From Puniceispirillum sp965657105 (GTDB lineage: Bacteria > Pseudomonadota > Alphaproteobacteria > Puniceispirillales > Puniceispirillaceae), in NCBI RefSeq assembly GCF_965657105.1, contig NZ_CBFHNB010000066.1:1-11968 (forward strand): DNA of 11,968 bases. The letters run 5' to 3'. The notes beneath the pieces were generated by a model, which was not told where the DNA came from, searched no databases, and was given only the letters and a program-made list of their open reading frames with translations. The position numbers were made by a program, and so were the translations under genes. Of the stretch, positions 6,338 to 11,968 are shown in pieces; position 1 is the stretch's first letter, and each line of letters opens with the position of its first letter.

Positions 6338-7243
6338 TTATGCGTCGTCAAACCCATAAAGCCGTGCTGGATTATCAACCAGAATTTTGCGTTGCAGAGT
6401 TTTATCGCGTGCCAGCAGCGGCACCAGATCAAGCAAATCGCCATCATTAGGCATGAATTTTTTGATATTCGGATGTGGCCAGTCAGTTCCCCATAACGTG
6501 CGATCAGGCGCAATTTCCAGCAGTTCCTGTGCATAGGGCACCGCGTCATAGAAAGGGGGACCAGCAGCCGAAATGCGTTCCGACCCGCAGATTTTCACCC
6601 ACCAGTTTTCACGCTCCAAAAACCGTTTCAGAATTTGAAAGGCGTCTTGATGCACACCGGCGCTGGTTGGTACACGCCCCATATGATCGACGATGATATC
6701 CATATCGAATTGCAGAAAGAAATCCTGAAAACTGATGATATCCTCGGCATTCACATGTATCACCAGATGCCAGCCTAACGGCTGCACGCGTTGAAGTACA
6801 CGCTTCATCATCTCTAGATCGGGGGTGCCGCCTAGATGCGTGACAAAGTTAAACCGCACACCACGAACACCGCCTGCATCCAGATCGGCAAAATCTTCAT
6901 CTGAAAAGCTGTCATTCGCGATACATACACCGCGGTAATTATCTGGATTATGTTTGATCGCATCCAGCATCGCCCGGTTATCAGGACCATGACAGCTTGC
7001 CTGAACGATGACGGCGCGCTCAATGCCCAGCTTGCCATGTAGTGCGGCCAGCTTCTCGCGCGGGCCATCGGGAGGATGATAGGTCGAGCTAGGGTGATAG
7101 GGAAACAGATCATGCGGGCCAAACACATGGCAATGCGCGTCGCATGATTTGGCGGGAGCGGTAAATGCTGGCGTCCGCGTATCGGGATCGGGCGGCATAC
7201 AGCTTTTTTTGCCAGTCACATTTGTTTCTGTTGCATCTACCAT
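6338..7243 (-). CDS. ligI: 2-pyrone-4,6-dicarboxylate hydrolase (LigI)
   Basis: LigI opens the lactone 2-pyrone-4,6-dicarboxylate to oxalomesaconate. In the 301-residue form the motifs are DAHCHVFGP (35-43, with D35, H37, H39), IVQASCHG (79-86), RGVRFNF (127-133, R130), DHMGR (186-190, H187) and WGTDWPHPN (251-259, D254). All agree with the metal-independent LigI family of the amidohydrolase superfamily. The ATG at 7243 is chosen because it comes one base after the TAG of the upstream gene, has GAAAGG eight bases before it, and gives a length near that of known LigI (about 293). A longer reading starting at 7378 adds 45 residues translated out of frame through the upstream gene and is unlikely. 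In the tyrosine position I remember for SYK-6 LigI (VIY), this protein has VIH (161-163). Confidence 0.95.
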   Translation of the reverse strand: MVDATETNVTGKKSCMPPDPDTRTPAFTAPAKSCDAHCHVFGPHDLFPYHPSSTYHPPDGPREKLAALHGKLGIERAVIVQASCHGPDNRAMLDAIKHNPDNYRGVCIANDSFSDEDFADLDAGGVRGVRFNFVTHLGGTPDLEMMKRVLQRVQPLGWHLVIHVNAEDIISFQDFFLQFDMDIIVDHMGRVPTSAGVHQDAFQILKRFLERENWWVKICGSERISAAGPPFYDAVPYAQELLEIAPDRTLWGTDWPHPNIKKFMPNDGDLLDLVPLLARDKTLQRKILVDNPARLYGFDDA

Positions 7244-7244
7244 T

Positions 7245-8369
7245 CTATGCGCCTTTCCAGACTGACAGGGGAACAAAAACCTCACCACGGGCCAGCAAGC
7301 GTGCTGTCCGGAGCAAACCTGCGCCCAGAATTTCAAAATCACGACCTGCCGACAGCCGCAGCGTGACATCAAAAACACCTGACGGATGTTCTATCGTCAC
7401 ATCTGTCTGTGTCTCTTGCGTATCTTCCTGTGCCTCTGTCGGTGCCTGTGGCATGATAGCAAGATCATATACGGCGCTATCCGGATGAATCGCCGCCGTA
7501 GCTGCCGAGACCGCGCCAAGCACGCCAATAGCCTTGTGGCATGTCTTTGGGATAAAGGTGCGCGTATGGATGGCGCCGCCATTGATGGGCGTAGATATCA
7601 GGCACATCTTGGGCACGGTCTTGCCTGTCACATCGCCTAGCCCCATCGCCGCACCAGCCAGCAATCGCACCGCTTCTAGTTTTTGCTTTAAATCATCATT
7701 CGCATTCAAAACGTCAGGTGTTTCCCGACCGCTAATGCCAAATTCTTCGGCGCGCAAAGCGACAACAGGCATGCCATTATCAACACAGCTGGCGCTAAAG
7801 CCCAGAAAATCATCACGGATAGATCCGGTTGGCCATAATGACCCGCAGGCAGAACCGGCCAGATCGGCATAATGACAGACCACCGGGGCTGACGTGCCAA
7901 ACACGCCATCTATGCGCGCCGCCCCATCATAGACCGGCAGACCGTTCTTGATGGGAAAACTAAGTTGGCATCTTTTGCTACTGTTGGTCATAAAGACATC
8001 GATATCGGCACTATCGCCGCTTCGCCTCAGCAGGCCGCTTTCCAGCGCAAAGGCACCCACCGCCGACAGCAGATTCCCGCAATTGGGCGTGTCATCAAGT
8101 CGATCCTCGCCAACGAGTGCCTGCACAAAACTATAATCGATATCACAACCATCATGCTGTGATATTTCAATAATCGCTATTTTTGACGTTAGTGGATCGC
8201 CGCCGCCAAGCCCGTCAATCTGACGTGGGTCACCATGTGCCCCCATCACCCATTTCAATAGATTGTCACGCGTGATCGGGTCAGCAGGCAGGTCAGTGGA
8301 CAGAAAATAAACCCCTTTAGAACTGCCGCCGCGCATCTGCATATAGGGAATGGCGGTCTGGTTGCTCAC
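7245..8369 (-). CDS. galD: 4-oxalomesaconate tautomerase (GalD/LigU, PrpF-like isomerase)
   Basis: GalD and its SYK-6 counterpart LigU belong to the PrpF branch of the diaminopimelate-epimerase fold and interconvert isomers of oxalomesaconate, producing the form hydrated by LigJ. From the GTG at 8369 the protein is 374 residues, with MRGGSSKGVYFL (12-23), IDGLGGGDPLTSK (51-63), DDTPNCGNLLSAVGAFA (92-108) and a C-terminal GLLRTARLLARGEVFVP. GTG is preferred as the start because its G is also the last base of the ligC stop (TAGTG), and because the leader MSNQTAIPYMQMRGG then matches the N-terminus remembered for P. putida GalD (MGQTRIPCLLMRGG). An in-frame ATG at 8423 would lie inside ligC and add 18 residues. 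The SD is weak (GAG six bases upstream); translation is probably coupled to ligC. Confidence 0.92.
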   Translation of the reverse strand: MSNQTAIPYMQMRGGSSKGVYFLSTDLPADPITRDNLLKWVMGAHGDPRQIDGLGGGDPLTSKIAIIEISQHDGCDIDYSFVQALVGEDRLDDTPNCGNLLSAVGAFALESGLLRRSGDSADIDVFMTNSSKRCQLSFPIKNGLPVYDGAARIDGVFGTSAPVVCHYADLAGSACGSLWPTGSIRDDFLGFSASCVDNGMPVVALRAEEFGISGRETPDVLNANDDLKQKLEAVRLLAGAAMGLGDVTGKTVPKMCLISTPINGGAIHTRTFIPKTCHKAIGVLGAVSAATAAIHPDSAVYDLAIMPQAPTEAQEDTQETQTDVTIEHPSGVFDVTLRLSAGRDFEILGAGLLRTARLLARGEVFVPLSVWKGA

Positions 8370-9325
8370 TATGCGCTCATCTTTTCTTCGATCATATGCA
8401 TCACCTGCATTGCTGGCAGACATTGCGCCAAACTACTGTTTGGCTCGCGTTCTTCTTTGATCGCGCTGATAAATTCACGGTCAATCAATTCGATACCATT
8501 CATCGACACCGCAACTTTTGACACGTCGATTGGCGCATCATACCCGTCAAACAGGTCGTCATATCGTGCTACATAAGTGCCGTTATCGCAGATATAGCGA
8601 AAGAAAGTCCCCAAAGGTCCGTCATTATTAAAGGATAGTGAAAGGGTGCAGATTTTACCGCTGGGTGTTTTCATCAGGATTGACATATCCATGGCAATGC
8701 CAAGCTCAGGATGAACAGGCCCTTGAACAGCATGGGCTTCGGTAACCATTTCACCGGTCTGATACATGAACAGATCGATCGTATGACAGGCATGATGCCA
8801 TAGCAGATGATCAGTCCATGATCGTGGTTCGCCCTTGGCATTCATATTGCTGCGGCGAAAGAAATAGGTCTGCACATCCATCTGCTGAATCGATAGCTTT
8901 CCGGTGCTTATTTCATTATGCACATATTGATGCGACGGGTTGAAGCGGCGCACATGTCCTGCCATGGCGGTCAATCCGGTTTCGGCCTGACGTGTCACCA
9001 GCCTTTGTGAGTCAGCCAGCGTGTCAGCCATCGGAATCTCGATCAACACATGCTTGCCAGCATCCATTGCGGCCAGCCCTTGTGTTGCATGTAGTTGCGT
9101 TGGCGTTGCCAGAATAACGGCATCCAAATCATCACAGGCCAGAAAGGCGTCAAAATCATCAAAACGATGCGGCACATCAAGCCGATCAGCCGCCTTATCT
9201 GCCTTGGCCATTGACGTAGCCATAACGGCGGAAATCTCGGCATCTTCGATGGCGCTGATAGCATCCATATGTTTGGAACCAAAAGCCCCATTCGCGCCCG
9301 CAATGCCAACTCGTACCTTACGCAT
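8369..9325 (-). CDS. ligC: 4-carboxy-2-hydroxymuconate-6-semialdehyde dehydrogenase (LigC)
   Basis: LigC oxidises the hemiacetal form of 4-carboxy-2-hydroxymuconate-6-semialdehyde, the ring-cleavage product of LigAB, to 2-pyrone-4,6-dicarboxylate with NAD(P). It is a 318-residue Gfo/Idh/MocA-family protein. The N-terminal Rossmann motif is GIAGANGAFG (7-16). EIP (96-98) replaces the common EKP of the family, as I recall it doing in SYK-6 LigC. RRFNPSHQY (126-134), QQMDVQTYFFRR (147-158), PRSWTDHLLWHHACHTIDLF (167-186) and the stretch from ICTLSLSFNN (225-234) to GTFFRYICDNGT (239-250) are nearly identical to SYK-6 LigC from memory. AGGGAG lies six bases before the ATG. The gene starts 25 bp after ligB and its stop overlaps galD by one base. 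The lysine-free EIP motif and the extended identity make a generic sugar dehydrogenase unlikely. Confidence 0.96.
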   Translation of the reverse strand: MRKVRVGIAGANGAFGSKHMDAISAIEDAEISAVMATSMAKADKAADRLDVPHRFDDFDAFLACDDLDAVILATPTQLHATQGLAAMDAGKHVLIEIPMADTLADSQRLVTRQAETGLTAMAGHVRRFNPSHQYVHNEISTGKLSIQQMDVQTYFFRRSNMNAKGEPRSWTDHLLWHHACHTIDLFMYQTGEMVTEAHAVQGPVHPELGIAMDMSILMKTPSGKICTLSLSFNNDGPLGTFFRYICDNGTYVARYDDLFDGYDAPIDVSKVAVSMNGIELIDREFISAIKEEREPNSSLAQCLPAMQVMHMIEEKMSA

Positions 9326-9350
9326 AAACCACTCCCTGATAATATTGCGT

Positions 9351-10193
9351 CTATTCGCTATCTTTTAAAATCTGAAGCCCATAAGCCGTATTGGACACTG
9401 GCACATGATAGAAACGATATAGCTCCTCGACTTTTGGTGCCATAGCACCGCGCATGATATTCCACATAATCATCTCGATTCCTTCGGATCCGGCCTCACG
9501 AATAAAATCGGCATGGGTGAGTTTGGTGTTGGCGATTGGGTCAGCGACCAGATTATCCATGAAAACAGTATCAAACTCGGCATTGATAACCCCGGCGCGT
9601 TCACCCTGAAGCTGGTGCGATAAGCCGCCCGTGCCCCAGATTGAAACATTGATATCTTCGCCATAACTGTGAATGGCTTTGCGGATTGCCACGCCCAGAT
9701 CATGACATCTTTTTGCCGTTGGTTGCGGATATTGAATCACATTCACGCAAAGCGGAATTACCTTTACCGGCCATTCTTCGGGGGTGTCATAGGCCACTGA
9801 TAACGGCACGGTCAGCCCGTGATCAACTGGCATATTGTTGCTGATCGCCATATCGAATTCGTCAAGTACCAGACTTTCCACTAGATGCCATGCCAGTGCC
9901 GGATGCCCCTGAACGACAGGCACTTTACGCGGACCATAGCCTTCATCAGCAGGCAGGAATTTGTTCGACACGCCAATGGTAAAGGTTGAAATCTGCTCGA
10001 GTGAAAAGGCCGACGCATGGTCATTATAGACAATGATAACCACATCGGGTCTGTTTTGGGCATGCCATGTGCGCGCGGGCTCAAGCCCTTTGAAATAATC
10101 TTGCCAGTAATCCTCACCTTGCTTGCCATGGTCGATGGCGGCGCCAACAGCTGGAATATGCGAAGTGCCCATGCCTGAAAAAATTTTAGCCAT
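9351..10193 (-). CDS. ligB: Protocatechuate 4,5-dioxygenase beta subunit (LigB)
   Basis: LigB is the catalytic, Fe(II)-binding subunit of the type II extradiol dioxygenase that cleaves protocatechuate between C4 and C5. In the 280-residue form the expected iron ligands are present: H12 (SHIP, 11-14), H59 (YNDHASAF, 56-63) and E240 (GSEGIEM, 235-241). The catalytic-base histidine is H193 (GGLSHQLQG, 189-197), with H125 in VDHG nearby. These equal H12, H61, E242, H195 and H127 of SYK-6 LigB after a two-residue deletion. The ATG at 10193 is chosen because MAKIFSGMGTSHIPAVGAAI aligns with the known N-terminus; the longer frame from 10241 adds 16 unmatched residues. The start overlaps ligA by 8 bases (ATGGCTAA), implying coupled translation of the two subunits. 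The C-terminus is about 20 residues shorter than remembered SYK-6 LigB. Confidence 0.96.
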   Translation of the reverse strand: MAKIFSGMGTSHIPAVGAAIDHGKQGEDYWQDYFKGLEPARTWHAQNRPDVVIIVYNDHASAFSLEQISTFTIGVSNKFLPADEGYGPRKVPVVQGHPALAWHLVESLVLDEFDMAISNNMPVDHGLTVPLSVAYDTPEEWPVKVIPLCVNVIQYPQPTAKRCHDLGVAIRKAIHSYGEDINVSIWGTGGLSHQLQGERAGVINAEFDTVFMDNLVADPIANTKLTHADFIREAGSEGIEMIMWNIMRGAMAPKVEELYRFYHVPVSNTAYGLQILKDSE

Positions 10194-10596
10194 TATCGGT
10201 TTCCTCTTTGTAGCGGTTACCGTCAATTGGGCGGCCACCATTCAGCATCATCTGCTGGAAGTCTTCAAAACTCATGCCGGTACCTGACATTTTGGCACCA
10301 ACCTGCTGCATATTCAGCCCGTCAAAGGCGGCGATCTTAAAGGTGTAATAGATATTACCGCCAAGCTGTAACATGCCCAGCCAGTCACGTTCTAGAACGG
10401 CGGTGCGCTGAGCAGGACTCATGTCAAATTGATCGATATATGCGGTTTCACTGTCTTTGAATTTGGCACGGTTTTCGGCATTATTCAGCGACATGCAGAA
10501 CATGTTCAACCCATAACCATTCTGGTAATGCGCGGCGTCTTGCACATAGGTGCCAGGGATCGACTCGAAATCGTTTTCAGGAGCTACTTCGGTCAT
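10186..10596 (-). CDS. ligA: Protocatechuate 4,5-dioxygenase alpha subunit (LigA)
   Basis: LigA is the small helical subunit that caps the LigB active site. The 136-residue form reads MTEVAPENDFESIPGTYVQD at its N-terminus. It then shows GYGLNMFCMSLNNAENRAKF (27-46), AYIDQFDMSPAQRTAVLERD (52-71), LGGNIYYTFKIAAFDG (78-93) and a C-terminal MMLNGGRP, in the same order as SYK-6 LigA (139 residues). The ATG at 10596 is favoured because AAAAGG lies seven bases upstream and the protein then starts MTE as in SYK-6. ATG at 10599 and at 10614 are in-frame alternatives. A frame reaching back to 10734 is not conserved and lies in AT-rich leader DNA. It is the first gene of the operon, with its promoter region shared with the divergent GcvT-fold gene. 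Confidence 0.94.
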   Translation of the reverse strand: MTEVAPENDFESIPGTYVQDAAHYQNGYGLNMFCMSLNNAENRAKFKDSETAYIDQFDMSPAQRTAVLERDWLGMLQLGGNIYYTFKIAAFDGLNMQQVGAKMSGTGMSFEDFQQMMLNGGRPIDGNRYKEETDNG

Positions 10597-10944
10597 CATC
10601 TTGCCTTTTGACATTAAGAATAATATCAGACAGTAAATTAGATTGAATTTAAGAACAACATTCAAAAAAAGTCCGCATCGTTCATGAAACCCAGCATAAA
10701 TGACATCCCTGCCTTTGTTGGGGTTGCCGAACATGCAGACATTAGCCTAACTTATCTAAAATGGGCTACTTTACAGAGGCAATAACGCCCCATAACTTCT
10801 ATTTTTAGATGAAATAAGGCGTTCATAAGCTATTTTATGCGGGCTAGGGCCTTTATGACATGTGCAGGACATACCATCTCTATAACCGGTGTGATGTATA
10901 GTTAGATTTTGACCTGTTTGAGGGTCGTAAAAGGATGGCAAGCC
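10597..10944. promoter_or_regulatory. Divergent promoter region between ligA and the GcvT-fold gene
   Basis: This 348-bp AT-rich region contains no credible gene. It must carry the promoters for both directions. It holds the dyad at 10643-10665 and two interleaved inverted repeats, ATCTAAAAT/ATTTTTAGAT (10754-10762, 10801-10810) and AACGCC/GGCGTT (10784-10789, 10818-10823). Toward the + gene, ATGACA (10855-10860) and TATAAC (10881-10886) resemble -35 and -10 boxes but are 20 bp apart. No strong sigma-70 promoter could be fixed by eye. Confidence 0.55.
10643..10665 (-). promoter_or_regulatory. Candidate LysR-type operator (T-N11-A dyad) upstream of ligA
   Basis: TTGAAT (10643-10648) and ATTCAA (10660-10665) form a perfect 6-bp inverted repeat separated by 11 bases, which gives the T-N11-A arrangement of LysR-type regulator sites. 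It lies 47-69 bases upstream of the ligA ATG. In Sphingobium SYK-6 the protocatechuate genes are activated by the LysR-type LigR, so the type of regulator fits. The DNA is AT-rich, so a chance dyad is possible, and the regulator gene is not in the window. Confidence 0.4.
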
Positions 10945-11968
10945 ATGGCGAAAGATACCCAGAATACTGACGCGGTAGGATTCGGAACTCAGATCCGCAA
11001 ATCACCTTATTTTGACGCGACGATGCGCTGGGGCGCGGCGGGCTATTCGGTTTATAATCATATGTATATTCCGCGTGATTTTGGTGATCCGGTGCAGAAT
11101 TTCTGGAATCTGGTCAATCATGCGATCTTGTGTGATGTTGCGGTCGAACGTCAGGTTGAAATCACCGGGCCGGATGCAGCACGCTTTGTCCAGATGCTTA
11201 GCCCGCGAGATATTTCCAAATGCGCTGTTGGCCAGTGTAAATATGTGATCCTGACCAATGAAAAAGGCGGTGTGCTGAATGATCCGGTGATGTTGCGCCT
11301 TGGTGAAAACCATTTCTGGTTTTCGCTGGCTGATAGCGACATTCTGTTTTGGGCACAGGGCGTTGCGGTCAATGCGGGCATGGATGTAACAATCACCGAG
11401 CCTGATGTGTCACCGCTACAGTTGCAGGGGCCAAAATCTGGCGATATTGCGCATGCGCTTTTTGGCGATGTAGTATCTGACTTGCGCTATTACTGGCTGG
11501 CTGAGCTTGAATTTGAGGGCATCCCGCTGGTGGTGTCACGGACTGGCTGGTCAAGCGAATTGGGCTATGAAATTTATCTGCGTGACGGGTCAAAGGGCGA
11601 TCAGCTTTGGGAAGCGATCATGAAAGCTGGCGCGCCATTTGGTCTGCAGCCAGGTCATACATCATCAATTCGCCGGATCGAAGGGGGTATGCTGTCCTAT
11701 CATGCCGATATGGATATCAACACCAATCCATTCGAACTGGGTCTTGACCGTTTGATCGATCTGGATATGGATGCTGATTTTATCGGTAAGGCGGCGCTGA
11801 CTAAAATTCGCCAGCACGGCGTCACCCGCAAACAGGTGGGTCTGGTCATTGATGGTGCGCCGCTGGCGGCTTCAAATACGACCTTCTGGCCGGTTGAAAG
11901 CGATGGCAAGGTGATTGGTAAGGTCACGTCGGCAATCTATTCACCTCGCCTTGAGCAGAATATTGCCC
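10945..11968 (+). CDS. GcvT-fold THF-dependent demethylase/aminomethyltransferase, DmdA-like (3' end outside window)
   Basis: The frame is open from the ATG at 10945 to the window end, 341 codons with no stop. It begins MAKDTQNTDAVGFGTQIRKS and contains YSVYNHMYIP (34-43), CDVAVERQVEITGPDA (63-78), LNDPVMLRLG (111-120), DVSPLQLQGPKSGD (154-167), SRTGWSSELGYEIYL (198-212), RRIEGGMLSYHADMD (243-257) and NPFELGLDRLIDL (261-273). This is the folate-binding GcvT fold plus the start of its C-terminal barrel. The pattern is closest to what I remember of SAR11 dimethylsulfoniopropionate demethylase DmdA, rather than to canonical GcvT or to the vanillate O-demethylase LigM. DmdA transfers a methyl group from DMSP to tetrahydrofolate, but the family has many paralogues of unknown substrate. 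AAGG lies ten bases before the ATG. The gene is divergent from ligA. A substrate cannot be assigned without alignment. Confidence 0.78.
   Translation, partial: MAKDTQNTDAVGFGTQIRKSPYFDATMRWGAAGYSVYNHMYIPRDFGDPVQNFWNLVNHAILCDVAVERQVEITGPDAARFVQMLSPRDISKCAVGQCKYVILTNEKGGVLNDPVMLRLGENHFWFSLADSDILFWAQGVAVNAGMDVTITEPDVSPLQLQGPKSGDIAHALFGDVVSDLRYYWLAELEFEGIPLVVSRTGWSSELGYEIYLRDGSKGDQLWEAIMKAGAPFGLQPGHTSSIRRIEGGMLSYHADMDINTNPFELGLDRLIDLDMDADFIGKAALTKIRQHGVTRKQVGLVIDGAPLAASNTTFWPVESDGKVIGKVTSAIYSPRLEQNIA

Noticed and set aside
7244..7378. 45-residue N-terminal extension of ligI
   Set aside because: It is translated out of frame through the coding end of galD, is cysteine-rich and unlike LigI. The ATG at 7243, one base after the galD stop with a good SD, explains the gene.
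7165..7488. 107-residue plus-strand reading frame over the galD/ligI junction
   Set aside because: Antisense to two confidently identified genes, of low complexity (Ser/Arg-rich) and with no family pattern.
10597..10734. 46-residue N-terminal extension of ligA
   Set aside because: It lies in AT-rich leader DNA with no LigA similarity. The SD AAAAGG sits seven bases before the ATG at 10596, where the conserved protein begins.
11002..11313. 103-residue reading frame on the minus strand
   Set aside because: It is antisense to the GcvT-fold gene, whose translation shows family motifs throughout. The antisense protein resembles nothing and has no start signal.
10945..11968. Assignment as vanillate O-demethylase LigM
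   Set aside because: The visible motifs (ERQVEITGPDA, DVSPLQLQGPK, RTGWSSELGYEIYL) do not follow the LigM sequence as remembered and are closer to DmdA. It is kept only as a functional question.
1..11968. tRNA, rRNA, CRISPR array, insertion sequence or phage genes
   Set aside because: None was seen. All long stretches are explained by the listed genes, and the two short tandem arrays lack the spacer structure of a CRISPR.

Overview
The window looks like a chromosomal segment of a marine alphaproteobacterium, possibly of the SAR116 (Puniceispirillum-like) type. This is inferred from moderate GC content, the mix of compound-specific importers, methyl-transfer enzymes and lignin-aromatic catabolism, and close resemblance of the lig proteins to remembered Sphingobium SYK-6 sequences. 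No database search was possible, so the taxon is an inference.

Left arm, + strand (1-3618). The window opens in the last codons of a probable DppC-type permease, followed by the two ATPase genes of a peptide/opine/nickel-type ABC importer (69-1016 and 1013-1828, overlapping by ATGA). The permease/ATPase junction is triplicated as a 22-bp tandem repeat, which re-copies the Shine-Dalgarno and ATG and creates two five-codon minicistrons. A 245-bp gap follows, holding about five copies of a 16-bp tandem repeat and a stem-loop next to a ribosome-binding site. It leads into an MttB-superfamily (non-pyrrolysine) corrinoid-type methyltransferase (2074-3618).

Middle, - strand (3841-5228). A class I-like polyphosphate kinase 2 is convergent with the methyltransferase. 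Upstream of it is a 127-residue membrane protein that resembles MotA/PomA with the large cytoplasmic loop missing.

Right arm, - strand (10596-5302). A tight six-gene operon for protocatechuate 4,5-cleavage runs in the order ligA-ligB-ligC-galD/ligU-ligI-ligJ. Together the products open the protocatechuate ring (LigAB), oxidise the semialdehyde (LigC), hydrolyse 2-pyrone-4,6-dicarboxylate (LigI), isomerise oxalomesaconate (GalD/LigU) and hydrate it to 4-carboxy-4-hydroxy-2-oxoadipate (LigJ). Junctions are 8-nt overlap, 25-nt gap, 1-nt overlap, 1-nt gap and 25-nt gap. An intrinsic terminator begins inside the ligJ stop region. The final aldolase (LigK type) and a regulator are not in the window. 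A TTGAAT-N11-ATTCAA dyad upstream of ligA is a candidate LysR-type operator.

Right edge, + strand (10945-end). Divergent from ligA, across a 348-bp gap, is a GcvT-fold tetrahydrofolate-dependent methyltransferase/demethylase most like DmdA, cut off by the window end. Demethylase-type enzymes thus flank the aromatic operon on both sides.
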